Assembly: GCF_010015585.1 (NCBI RefSeq)
Contig: NW_022985068.1
Coordinates: 960,123 to 1,024,122, forward strand
Length of the DNA: 64,000 nt
Origin: Eremomyces bilateralis CBS 781.70
Lineage: Eukaryota; Ascomycota; Dothideomycetes; Eremomycetales; Eremomycetaceae
Reading direction: 5' to 3'
The notes under the pieces were generated by a model. That model made no database searches. It saw only the letters and a program-made list of their open reading frames with translations, and was not told the origin of the DNA. The position numbers and the translations under genes are program-made. Within the stretch, counting starts at the first letter, position 1. Every line of letters starts with the position of its first letter. Below, in pieces: positions 13,284-23,966 of this stretch.

Positions 13284-15637
13284 TTACCGGGGGCGCACAT
13301 CCAGCTCAATCTCGTCGTCCCCTTCAGCATGAACCCGGAAACTGGTCCTCCGGCTCCCTCCCTTCGCAATCTGTTTCTCCGGCGCATCCCCGAGCTGCTC
13401 CTTTCGCGACCCAGCTTCCCCCCTCTCCGCCTCATCCCCATCCTGAATCGGGCTGTTCGATCCGCTTGTGCTCCTGTCCGGTCCATCCATAGCCGGAAAC
13501 TGGGTGAGCGCATTGGCACTTCCGTGCTGGCCACCCACGCTCTCCATAGTGAAGGGGCTCGCCGTCGGTGCATCGAGGATAGCTAGCTCTTCGGAGGCAA
13601 ACCACCTGGGTAGCAGCCAGACGCGTGCGGGAATGAGGATTATAATGAAGATGGGGAAGCCGATGGCTGCGATCGTTTGCGTGATGGCGAAGGTCGCGCC
13701 GAAGCCGATCAGCTGTATCGCGACGAAATACCAAATGGCCGATTGCCGGCGGATGCGGCGGAGTGGCTCGGTCTTGGGGACCAATGACCTGTCGCGGAAG
13801 AGATAGAGGATTTTTGTGGTGATGCCGTTGGCTTCAAGAGCTTGGATGCCCATTACGAAGAAGAGTCCGGCCAAGACCGCTTGTGGAATCAGGTGAATGA
13901 CCACAAGGAGAGGGCCGGTCATGGTGCCGAGTGTCAGCAGGCCTTGCGCGAGGTTGGACAATCGTTGCTCGACCACATGGCTGGTTATGCGGCGGGCGTG
14001 GCCTTTGGATTCCGATTCATCAGTGTCGGCCACCATTTGAGTTACGCAAAGCGAATTCGTATGGAACGGCGCCTGTGGAATGAGGCCATTTGGGAAGGGA
14101 ATTCCAAGGAGTCCGGCGACGCCTGTGGTGATTCCAAGGAGGAAAATGTCCCAGTGAAATCCTGCTGGCTTGCGCAACGGGAATTCTGTTCCCTGTGCAA
14201 TGAGTGAAGACACTATTCATAAGTCAGAGTGATGTTCTTGCCCATTCTCCCGTATGTGATCACTCGCCGTTATGGTCAAACCAAAATAGGATGGTGAGTA
14301 GGACTCCAAATGGGAGCGCAATGAATACGTCCCCTACTGATACCCCACCCCAGAAGTGTACGAGCCAGCCCCGATCCGTTGTTGGGAAGAACGCCTTACT
14401 GGTGGGTAAGGTCAAGAGCTCGATATCCCTCATCTTGCCGATGTGCACGAAGCCAGTGAAGAAAATTACCGTCAATGGCGTGCCATAGTCCTCGATGAAC
14501 TTCCGCACATGTCGTTGGAAGAGGGTGCTTTCCCCTATCACACCGCAGCCGTAGGCAACCATCAACACCATCAGTGCTATTGCAATAGATAAGTATGCCG
14601 AAGCATCACCCGCCTCCCACTGACGAGTAAGGACTTGAATGCCCTTCTGGAGATATATGAAGGCGACGTAGAATCCAAAGATGTCGCACGGGAACCTTGT
14701 CACATATTTCAGACTATTGCAGGAGTTCGAGATCGCCAAAAACCAATGCATGAGCATTGCCCATCTACCGGTCTGTTAGAGTATTCTTCCAATACCTCGG
14801 TTTTGTACCTACAATCCAATCCAGCACATGAAGGAGAAATAGTTAGTTCCTCGAGGAGTAATTATGTCATACACCGTATAATTAAATACAGTGATAGGAC
14901 CTTGGCCGTATAATTAGGACCATTCTCGTTTTGGGTGTAGAAGAGTCCTACCAGTTACACCGACGATGACGAGGGGTTGAGCCGCCAGAAGTGCAAATAC
15001 TACTGCACCAAGGACAGAAGCAAGTAGAACTTCGTTGACTCCAAAGCTCATGTTGGTTTTTGCGAACATATCCAAGGAGAATGCCAGGGCAGGCAAGATG
15101 CTGGGAGCGGTATTAGTGTCCGTTCGGTCTTTTCTGGATTGACTTGTCTATGGAGATCGTGGCACTCCATCCAAAGACTGTCGGGAGTAGACAAGACGTC
15201 AGGTTATCATAGCGTCGCTGATAGCACAGGGTTCTGCAGAATTGTCGGGATGGGAGGAAGAATGTATTAAAAATGAGGTTATCAAGCGGTGGGCAGTCAT
15301 GAACATACTTCGCAAAATACATGTATACTGTCGCGGGAATGACCCGGTAATCATACGCATGAGTCCAGTCACTGAGATAGAACGGCAGGCGCCTCTTCAG
15401 ATCATTCTTCATGCCCTGAAACCAATGAATCCTCCACCAGGCATCTCCCCCATTGGCGTTGTTTGAATCCGGATCGGCATGGTGCGGCCGATCGTCGGCA
15501 GAAGCATGTCGCAACGAGGAGTGCAAAAACGGGACTTTTGTCTTCCATTTCGCAGCTCGTCGATTCGGGCGGATACCGGTCGTGATGTGCGGCGAGCTTG
15601 CGCCAGGAAGGTTATACGGCTCGGCGGATTGGGACAT
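13284..15637 (-). CDS. BOR1-type anion exchanger / borate efflux transporter (663 aa)
   Basis: Five exons: 15637..15309, 15100..14952, 14900..14813, 14764..14268, 14212..13284. The frame is unbroken across all joins. The protein belongs to the SLC4-like HCO3_cotransp family; fungal BOR1 members export borate at the plasma membrane. Family hallmarks seen: a cytosolic N-terminus, the Trp-Thr-His-Ala-Tyr-Asp-Tyr-Arg-Val-Ile-Pro entry to the membrane domain, a Pro-Leu-Val-Ile-Val-Gly-Val-Thr-Gly-Pro-Ile-Thr-Val stretch, repeated membrane helices, and the Phe-Asp-His-Asn-Val-Ser-Ser-Leu-Ile-Ala-Gln motif. The C-tail is polar. The fourth intron (14267..14213) must start with GC to keep this last motif, so it is a GC-AG intron. 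The first intron is unusually long (208 bp). The promoter region is shared with the divergent GST-like gene at 16664. Confidence 0.93.
14213..14267 (-). other. GC-AG intron within the BOR1-like gene
   Basis: On the coding strand the intron begins GCGAGTGATC and ends TATGAATAG. Only this pair of sites joins Asp-His-Asn to Val-Ser-Ser-Leu-Ile-Ala-Gln in frame. The nearby GT (in GAGTGATC) would give the wrong phase and destroy a conserved motif. GC donors are a known minority class, but the exonic side here (CG before the cut) is poorer than the usual AG. Confidence 0.75.
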
Positions 15638-16663
15638 GGCGAACGGAATCTACACCAAGGATGAAGTCAATCTTGCCAATGTCACAGCGCGTCTAAGCAC
15701 GGAAAAGGACCAATGAGCGCATGCGAATCGGGCGCTATGTAACGTCGACACAGAGCAAAGGACGATCTCTCCGGACAAAGAGAATGGGTAGGTCTTGTTG
15801 GAGACAGTGGAAGTCGGAAGACCAGGCGGTCCATTTAAGGTCAAGTAGTGTCCGTCTAGTCAAAACTTTTGCGGAGTGAGACTATAACATGAATTCGACA
15901 ACCTGCAGGCGTTCTGGCGAACTGGCGAAATCGGGGGAGACTAGAGAGGAGGTGCAGCCAATTGCGTCATTTTTTCGATAGACCGGGGCCAACACGATCC
16001 TTGACCTATGTTTTTCAACAGCAGCGGCATTTAATAACTCGAAATGGATTATTCCCATAAAGAGAAGACTGTAGATGGTGGCGGCAAATGAGCTCTTCTC
16101 ATCATTATTGAGCATCATCGTCGTACGGAATAGTTTAGGACGTAAGGGCGAATCCGTGGAACGGGAAGTTATCAAATTGGTCAAGAACCCTTCAACACCT
16201 GTTGGTGCCTTATGGCCTGAGGCGAACAGATTACATATACATAGGTAGTTATTGTTTCTCCCAGCAGGAGGAGCTCATGTCAACTCTGCAACTCTGTAGA
16301 CTCCCTACAACATCCCTTGTCATATTCTTGTTGGCCGATTCAACTGCCTTTCTTTGGAGTCAAGCATAGATATCCTTTTGAGTTCGGGTCATCTCCTTTG
16401 TAGCTAAGAGACCTCATTAGGGCTGCACGTTAAGGCCTCGGTATTGTTATCTCCGCAATTCGGCAAGGGTCCATCTTAGATCACATAGCCGGACCAAGCC
16501 AACTGGAAACTGTGAAGTCCGAAGCTCTTTTAATCAGTGGAGAAATCCTTGATAAGTTGATATCGATTATCCGTGTCTGTTGTTACCCTTTCTACCTTCA
16601 AAGTCTTTCATATCTATTTCTAAGAGTCGAAACAACGTACCGTGTTTGACCAACCCAAACAAC
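15638..16663. promoter_or_regulatory. Divergent promoter region between BOR1-like and GST-like genes
   Basis: About 1 kb between two genes pointing away from each other. Start codons lie at 15637 (minus) and 16664 (plus), so both promoters should be here. No defined operator was recognised, and short ORFs within it look random. Confidence 0.5.
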
Positions 16664-17860
16664 ATGGCGTCTGCACCACCCAACGAGATCATCGTATATC
16701 ACTATCCATTCTCTCCATATGCGCGTAGGGTTCTTTGGTATTTCCAATTACAAGGTATCCACTATGGCCAGTGTGTAAGCAGCTCTGGATCCTAGGCTTT
16801 GGCTTCTTACCGGCCTGGAAATCAGATGTAATGACGGATACTCACCTCGCATTCAAGGTCCAACCGCCCACCCTGCCCCGTCCCACCCTTGAGGCTCTAA
16901 ATGTCAACTACCGCCGTATTCCCCTCATGTCAATCGGACGTACGGTCTACTGCGACTCGCGACTCATCCTGCGAAAGCTAGAAACGCGCTTTGGTTCTAC
17001 TCCGAAATCAAGCAACCCCAAACTTGGCCTGGCTCCCTTGACAACGCCAGACCAAAAGGCACTGGCGAATCTCTTCGAGCGATGGACAGGGGATGGTGGC
17101 GTGTTCGCCAGGGCAACGAAGTTGATCCCACTTGACCTTCCAGTCATGAAAGACGCGAAGTTTCGGGAGGATCGCTCGTCGTTTGCGGGGGGCAAGCGAA
17201 GCTGGGATCCGGAAGCCATGCGCCAAGCTAGACCAGAGGCACTGGCAGGCATTCGCGAGCAACTTGAGTGGTTGGAGAGCGGGTTGCTCAGCGATGGGAG
17301 GGAGTGGGTGCTTGCAACCCCGAAAGCCAGCATTGCGGATATCGAAGGTGAGTTCCGCAACGAGTCTTCATATCATGCGCTTCTTCATACTAATATCGTA
17401 CTGCACAGCGATCTGGCTGTTTGACTGGCTTATCGAAATGCCTGGAGCCCTCCCTGCTGAGTGGTCCAAGCAATTTCCTCGGGTGTGGGCTTGGGTCGCA
17501 CGATTTCGTGCAGTGTTGAAAGAGACGAGGAACTTGGCTCCTAAGGCTGTTACCTTCAAGCCGGAAGAGACGGTTTCTTACGTTCTCTCTGCGCAATTCG
17601 CCCCTGTACTCGACTCTGCAGGCCCTGCAGGACAAGTGGAGTGGGTTGATCCGGCCGATTCCCTTGGATTGAAAGCCGGCGACAGTGTTACTGTTTGGCC
17701 TATCGATTCGGGAATGACACACAAAGACCAGGGGAAGCTCGTCCGTCTGTCGGTCAACGAAGTCATCATTGAGAAGGAGGTGAAGGGTTCCACCATCAGA
17801 GTATCCATGCCTCGATGGAATTTCCGGATAATTAAGTCTTCCTCCGCATCGAAGATCTAG
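16664..17860 (+). CDS. Glutathione S-transferase-like protein with C-terminal extension (350 aa)
   Basis: Exons 16664..16774, 16858..17347 and 17409..17860; introns are 83 and 61 bp and phases match. The N-terminus has the thioredoxin-like GST motif Tyr-His-Tyr-Pro-Phe-Ser-Pro-Tyr-Ala at about residues 12-20, followed by a region rich in Pro and Arg and a helical C-terminal GST half (Ala-Ser-Ile-Ala-Asp-Ile-Glu ... Trp-Leu-Phe-Asp-Trp-Leu at about residues 193-207). A last domain of about 90 residues, predicted beta-rich with Gly-Asp and Val-Trp-Pro, is found in a fungal GST-like subfamily (DUF7962, from memory). The ATG at 16664 has CAACATGGC context. The upstream open frame begins with TTG and is not used here. 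The substrate is unknown. Confidence 0.88.
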
Positions 17861-19848
17861 GCTGTCCTTCCTTTTCTATTACGACCTGGATGGACCTAGA
17901 GCATAAGGAACGCGGCCAAATTCTCCGGGTAGGACCGCATTGGTGTGGCTGGAGACATAATATGGAACAGCCAGTCCATGTCGACTACAATGGCGACCGC
18001 TGTACTTTGTGCATCTCAGGCTTGGATCGTCGGCTTTGAATGTCTGTATTCAACGTTCCACGATATTTTTTGCGGATGCAAACACAGGCAGGGTCTATCT
18101 GTCACTGTCATCTCAGCGCAGACCCGTTGAAGTCGCTTCCTGTGCCACGCGGCAAGTATCGGAACCAATGGTACAGGTGGCACCTTTTCTTTCCGACCGC
18201 AAATGAACATCGGTTCTCTGTTACGAACTTTATCGATACATATGATTTTAGCATGTCAAATACATACATTGAAACCTCCAAGGTCTTGCGGGTAGCAACA
18301 TGCGAGAGTGGCGACGTCAACGGAGAATGGTGAGGATCTTCGAGAAACTCTCTTCGGAATCGCCTGCAACTGAACGTTTCGACCCAATGTCAGAGCCCTC
18401 GGAGGCAAATCGGGTAAGGTCTTTGGGTCGAATCTGGCATAGGTTCTGGTTGGCTAGTCCAACGTGGAGCTTCCCAATGCTACCACGCATCGCTGCCCAA
18501 ATCTAGTCAGAGATATCTGGTTTTGGTTCGGGTTTCCGCGAACTTCATATCATTGCACCCTGGAAACCAAGTAAAGTGGAGATTTATATACCGTCGTCCC
18601 TCATGTCCATGAAATCGGCTCATAAGTATGGAGGAAATGCGACAAGACATAAATCATACCTTACTGAAGAATTATAGGTCAGCGGCGGAATTGCGAGCTC
18701 AAGGCTGTACAGCGATTCCAATCCGCATTGGTGCCTGACGTCCAAATTCCTGCCCAACCCCGTCATCCATGTCTGCTGGTGCCGACAACGTTAGCTGGCA
18801 GCAATTAGGCGCAAATTGAGAAGCATTATTACTCGGGTCTACTCTGTTCCTTCGACTTTGCGTGTCAGTGATATCCATTGCAATATTGTCTGCTTCAACC
18901 GTCCCAAAGTCAACTTGGAGCACTCCTTGAATGCTGGTCTATGGGCTTTGATTTCTCATCACAGGTACTCAGATACCCTAGCTTTGCACACCAAACGTGG
19001 CACAGCGCTTCAGCGTCAGGTCCTTACCCTCTCTCGAATCAGAATCACTGCAGCGCGACGTGAGAAGAGCTGCAAACCGGCAAGGCCGCGAAGCCGCGAA
19101 GCCGCACGCCACACACAACAATCGGAACCCCGTCCCTGGACTCTGGAGTGCTGCTGTGCTGGACACGACAGATTCAGATTGCTTGCGACCCGCAACACGC
19201 GGTAAGTCGCCAATCATCACGCGAACTGGTGGGTCAGAAGGGGACGTGCTGATTTTTCACGAATTCAGCCTTCAAGAGCCGCAGCATCCCCCGCTTGAGA
19301 AATCGGTCTATCTTCCCGCCCTCACCATACCCATCACCACCTCCTTGGACGTCGAGGCCCCTACACGCTGTTAATATCGGATTTATCGCCATCCCTGGAC
19401 CAGCCTGGTACCTGTTGGTTCATCCCATCTATCCCAAAGGGCTTTTCCGGAGACCAGAGGCCTCATTTCGTGCCATCTCCTCTGTTAGAGAGGGCCTGGA
19501 GGTCCTTGAGTTTGGTCACTGCCCCTCTTTTCCCTCCATTCCGGTCCCATATTCATCTTCGACAACACTTTAGCAGCATATCGTTCTTGTGATACCCCCT
19601 GGACCAGAGACCTGATTGACGTTGGGTCTTATTTGCCGGTCGCTCGACTCGTTGCTGTCGCCCAGGTGCCCAACCGAGGATCCCTTGCAACCCTGTCTGT
19701 CACCTGCCATCTGTTGCAGCTTGCAAAACACTTTCATCCTCTGGAAGGCTTCAGTTGCTTCCCGGACTGACATCAGTGCGATATCTTTTCCATCATCGGG
19801 TATCATCATTCCGGATCTGAGTCTATTCTCATACTTTTCGCCTCTATC
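17861..19848. promoter_or_regulatory. Upstream region and probable long leader of rfeG
   Basis: Two kilobases without a supported gene. From about 18800 the plus strand becomes pyrimidine-rich with many small ATG-initiated or overlapping short frames, and continues so up to the rfeG start at 19849. This looks like a promoter plus a long 5' untranslated leader, common for fungal regulators. The part before 18700 is unremarkable and includes the 3' flank of the GST-like gene. Confidence 0.45.
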
Positions 19849-20939
19849 ATGCCCAAGCTCGAATATAAATGGTTTATCTCTGGGGAGGGAATCTCTCGTG
19901 AAGTCATCCAGGCCGACATCTGCCGTTATCTTGGAAACGACGCACTCGTCAAGCCCGGTTACGGCACAGGTGAAAATGAAGTGAGCTTGCGCACTGTCGC
20001 TTCGGTCACATCGCGAAAGCAAATCGCTGACTCGATATCGAAGGGTGTCTACGGATATTGGATCGCTGCATATCGGGCCTTGACCACTGTGAGTAACACC
20101 CAACGTCCTTCACGCTTCGACTTCGACATCTGACAGACCTAAAGGAGATGACCTCAGACCTCAAGACAGATTCCACGCGATGGAGTCAAGAACAGGCGCG
20201 ATCAAGGGATCCGCGAGGTACTTCCGAAGAGCGAAATTACACAGTAAGCGCTCCTAACAAGGTTGTAGCTGCCTATGAGGATTCGCAAGTACACCAGTCC
20301 AGGCAATATTGGGGACCAACAGCGCCAGGGAGTAGTGCACCATCTGGATATACGCCCACTGGAGGAGCAAGTTCGTCGCACCAGGGTTCCACAGGCCATA
20401 ATTATTCCGGCGGTTCCACGTACCCTCAGGCTGGACAAGCAGGCAGACAGGGTCAGTACGCTCAGGCAGCATCTTACTCTCACCAAGCACCGGCCTATAC
20501 AACCACGTCAAGTTCCCAGGCATCGTACCCAGCGCAGGCAGGATATCCGGCTTATCCTCCCCAAGGCGCGTCCCAGCAGGATCCTTATGCGGCCACTCAG
20601 AACTACCCCGGATACCCGCCACAGCAGCCTTATCAACCAGCGGACCCCAGGAATCCCCAGAATCCATATGGTTATCCGCCACGTGAAGGAGCCGCGTCTG
20701 GAAGCAACCAAGCAGGAGCATATCCATATCCTCAGCAGGGAGGCTATCCGCAATCGCAAAGGTATTACCGTGACCGTGACCGGAGTTATTTGGTTTATCA
20801 CTAAAGCCCTGAACAGACCCGGACAATCTGCTCCGGGATTTGACCAGTACGGTCGACGTGAGTTTATTGGTCCCATTCCCCATGATCGCCCATGCTGACC
20901 GGCGTTCAAGCTATCAACCCTAATCAATATGGCCGATAG
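19849..20939 (+). CDS. rfeG: RfeG-type putative transcription regulator (270 or 287 aa)
   Basis: Exons 19849..19980, 20044..20088, 20145..20217, 20269..20761, 20817..20857, 20911..20939. The first 75 residues match the conserved fungal RfeG block: Trp-Phe-Ile-Ser-Gly-Glu-Gly-Ile, Glu-Val-Ile-Gln-Ala-Asp-Ile, Tyr-Leu-Gly-Asn-Asp-Ala, Gly-Tyr-Trp-Ile-Ala-Ala-Tyr-Arg. The motif Glu-Asp-Ser-Gln-Val-His-Gln-Ser-Arg-Gln-Tyr-Trp-Gly follows. The rest is a low-complexity Pro/Gln/Tyr/Ser/Gly region, ending Asn-Pro-Asn-Gln-Tyr-Gly-Arg after two small last exons. The name comes from Aspergillus annotations; a nuclear regulatory role is family knowledge, not visible here. The 51-bp segment 20218..20268 has splice and branch signals but is also open in frame, giving two possible lengths. 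Without the last two introns the frame would end early at 20804. Confidence 0.85.
20218..20268 (+). other. 51-nt in-frame, stop-free optional intron in rfeG
   Basis: The segment starts GTACTT, contains a perfect CTAAC branch-like site 13 bases before its final TTGTAG, and is exactly 17 codons without a stop. Splicing or retaining it leaves the downstream frame unchanged, adding or removing 17 residues between the N-terminal block and the Glu-Asp-Ser-Gln motif. Confidence 0.6.
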
Positions 20940-22048
20940 AACCTGCCGCGCCGTTACGTTAACGACTTGACGATACCTCTGTTATCTGTGAGTAAAGTAC
21001 ATCATAGACTGGTGCACTTCGAAAATGAGCCGGTTTCCTTTCCTTTTCGTACAACTTTCTTCAATGGCCACGCCCGTCAGACCCGGATTTACCTTCATGG
21101 ATGGTCCCTTGCCCCTGGATCTGGTTTTATTACCGCCCCAGGATTCTGCTCTTCTATCCGGCTGTTCCCTCTTCGAGCCTGGGAATGTTCTACTCCTGCC
21201 GTGTCTCGGAAGTCCCTGTGGATGTCCGCCGGAAGTCTCTTGATCTATTCCATTTTCGAAAGCATCTTAACCTCAAGGGGGGCTGCGTGTTGTTGACCCT
21301 AGCTGGGAACAAGGGCTGAAGTGGCGAGTGACACTCGGAAGGTTGCAGGCCGGTTCACCCGTCGACCGTCGACCGGGAGGACTTGAAGGAATCGGATACT
21401 TGGAAGACCTTGGGAACGCCGCTTTGTTCGACGTCCAGCTTTTGTTCGATCATGTCTTGATGACTTAATTTATCCATTGGTTTTGAATGTGGTCATGTTT
21501 ATTCCTGTTGCATTGGACCGGATGACGCATTCGCGAGGCATTCTTCTTGATCAAATTGCAGCTATGTTTGAGTCATTCCAATGTACATCTCATCCCTCCT
21601 ACTTTCAGGTGTCCAGTGTCATGCAAGCCTTTGGGATTGAGGCCGCCTTATTGATCCGACGACCCATGCTCAAATTCAAGATCCATTTTTCCCAGGAGCT
21701 TGTTTTTGATATATCGCAGACCTTCTCTCGCCATACGGGAGTACGTGTATTTCCACCGAGTTCTTGTACCAGTTGTACCTTCCTTCTGCGCGGCCGTGCT
21801 CCAAGACTGATAGCAGACAGTCCGTCCGACGTACCATAATCCGTCTCGCTTGCATGCGCTGTAATGTGATATACTTAAGCTTAATCCAGCTAGGACCACT
21901 CCAACTCCGATCCCATTCAGCTCTTCAAGATGCATCTTAGTCTAATACATTAGCTGCGACGTATTGACGCTATCGATTATTATCTGACCAGCACCCTTCT
22001 CCGTCGCCTCGGCTCCCTACCTTCCGATCCTATCACCAGCTCTCGACG
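20940..22048. other. Intergenic, 3' flank of rfeG
   Basis: About 1.1 kb. The first few hundred bases should be the rfeG 3' untranslated region. Short frames on both strands are not convincing. A small repeat of gtcgaccgtcgaccg lies near 21361-21375. Nothing else recognised. Confidence 0.45.
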
Positions 22049-22555
22049 ATGTCCTCCCTTACGACCCAATTATCTGATTTGCTCCGACGAACAGGATCGA
22101 CGAGCAGCGATGAGTCGGCGACATCGGCAGCCTCCGTCGCGGAACAGCACCAGACACTGTTAGCACAGCCACGACGAGCACATGTACATGAGACGGTTAC
22201 GAACGATCGGTTCTGCCTGATTCATCCCTTGCGTGGAAGCAAGAGCTTGGAGGCAACGCTACGCGAAGCGGATCGAACACCTGGACATCACTCTGGCTTT
22301 AGCGATCCTCAAATAGTTGAAAGCGATCTAGCAAACAATGCGCATCCCCCTTGCATTATTGCTACGACGGCGAGTGAATATATTACTATAACCTCGACCA
22401 CAGAACTACCGAACGTGGTGGATCAGTCTCTGCTTATGGGGGTTGACACACCATCGAAAAAAGGAGTTCCTGTTCCACTTGCAGTTGGCTGGGCAATGCA
22501 CGCCTCTTTCATCAGTTGCGAACGGCGCACGGCAGCAGGTTACGATGTGGGATAG
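22049..22555 (+). CDS. Hypothetical protein, Ser/Thr-rich (168 aa), weak
   Basis: A single open frame starts at ATG 22049 in the context CGACGATGTC. The first 35 residues are rich in Ser, Thr and Ala; the rest is mixed and has no domain, signal peptide or membrane segment I recognise. It could be the first exon of a longer gene, since another ATG frame follows at about 22583, but no clear intron links them. It lies tail to tail with ARPC5. The frame could also be fortuitous. Confidence 0.35.
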   Translation: MSSLTTQLSDLLRRTGSTSSDESATSAASVAEQHQTLLAQPRRAHVHETVTNDRFCLIHPLRGSKSLEATLREADRTPGHHSGFSDPQIVESDLANNAHPPCIIATTASEYITITSTTELPNVVDQSLLMGVDTPSKKGVPVPLAVGWAMHASFISCERRTAAGYDVG

Positions 22556-22716
22556 GGTATGGGATTGGCGTTGGATACGAGCATGAAGCGTCAACGTTGG
22601 GCAGAGACATTGGATCCGGATGTGTATCCCGAATATCATAGAACTTCGAATAACTCTCATTCCTCGAAACGAGATAGGGTCGTATATCATGCAGTATCTT
22701 TTTCATGACCTTCGTC

Positions 22717-23393
22717 CTACACCGTCCTCCGGTCCGTCATGACGCGCACGATGCTCCCCTGCCCGGCAATCTCCACGGTCTTCTCATGCCAGCTGAGCAG
22801 CACGCTCATCGCCTGCCCACCGCCCTCGGCGGTCCCGCGTCCGGAAATTTGTGAGAAACCCGTGGGCTGCGGCGAATCGGTTTTGGATCCTAAGGGGGTT
22901 GCTTGGGCCATTCCTCTGTATCTACGGAGTGAGGACGGTTAGCCGCTGTGTCGGAGCTAGAGAGAAACGGACTCACAGGTATTTCATGAGCACATCGAGC
23001 AGTTCGGAGCCACCGGGTGACTGGTATATCCGTTGTAGAAGGGGCGTCATGTCCGATTGTCGGATTGACTGGAGGATCTCGATCACAGTAGCAAGATGCA
23101 GCTCCTGTTATAGTAATGGCCCTCTTAGTACGGGTTCTCCCACGAACTGCTTAAGCGAGCATATATACCTTGCCTCGTTCATCCGACCCATATGGCGCAC
23201 TCTCCAACGCCCCCCGTAACGCACCCTCGGTGTCCCCGCCCCGTAACAGCTGCCTAATCTGCCCTGCCAGGTTCTGGACGTCGGAGGCGGAGACTTGCGC
23301 GACGGGAGGGGATAGGGAGGCGAGGTCGAAGTTAGTGGATGCCTCGGGGTCGAGCGCATCGATGTTGATCGTTCGCCAGTTGATGGCGGCCAT
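22717..23393 (-). CDS. Arp2/3 complex subunit 5 (ARPC5, p16), 185 aa
   Basis: Exons 23393..23169, 23104..22977, 22921..22717; introns of 64 and 55 bp, all in phase. The N-terminus reads Met-Ala-Ala-Ile-Asn-Trp-Arg-Thr-Ile-Asn-Ile-Asp-Ala, the usual fungal ARPC5 start. The core has Ile-Arg-Gln-Leu-Leu-Arg-Gly-Gly-Asp and Gly-Ala-Leu-Arg-Gly-Ala-Leu-Glu-Ser-Ala-Pro-Tyr, and the end has Leu-Leu-Ser-Trp-His-Glu-Lys followed by Gly-x-Gly-Ser-Ile-Val-Arg-Val-Met-Thr-Asp-Arg. ARPC5 is the smallest Arp2/3 subunit, linking ARPC1 to the rest of the complex in branched actin nucleation at cortical patches. Length fits the family. The frame is open upstream of the ATG at 23393, but that extension does not look conserved. 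Confidence 0.96.
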
Positions 23394-23966
23394 GATGACG
23401 GTCGCGTGTGGTGAATTGCCGTGGATGCCGCTGGAACCGACGCTGGACGGAGGAGGTAAGCAGGGAGGATTGGATTTGGTGGAAAGGGCTCGATATATCA
23501 CCGAGGGAAGGAACAGTGGACGTCGATTCGCGAGGCCGCTCGGTCAGTGATTTGGAAGCTAGTTGAGTGTGCCTTGCGATGAGCTTCGAACGAGACCAAA
23601 TGGGGTTATGTGGATGTATAGTTAATACGTGGTTGTGGTGGGGTGCCATTTGCGTGGGAATACTTGATGGCTTGGCGCAGGTCACTGCACGGCAGCAGGT
23701 CCCTGAGTCTCCTGGACACCGGCCTCACAGGTAAAATGAAGCTTCATATTTCTAGAACTTAAATGGTCTCGCCTCATAGAGGACGAAGAATATTGAAAAC
23801 CAAAGTATACAGGTGATTGGAGAATTCTATTTCTGCTGCGGCCTTCGTGTGATGACCACTTTGGTGCTAGTATACAGCAGCGATGCGATGCGACGAACTC
23901 CAAACTGATGAGACTATATACAATTCGCTAAACAGAAAGACCGGATTCTTATAACGCGTCACCGCC
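23394..23966. promoter_or_regulatory. ARPC5 upstream region and m-AAA protease 3' flank
   Basis: This 573-bp gap between two minus-strand genes should hold the ARPC5 promoter and the 3' untranslated region of the protease. No separate gene or defined site is seen. Confidence 0.5.

Noticed and set aside
15113-15300. Continuation of the first BOR1-like exon into the following open frame
   Set aside because: Reading on replaces the conserved membrane segment by an unrelated sequence ending in a stop. Splicing 15308..15101 restores the family motif.
20254-20883. 209-codon minus-strand ORF and overlapping 207-codon plus-strand ORF
   Set aside because: Shadows of the low-complexity rfeG coding sequence, which alone has a conserved N-terminus and matching splice phases.
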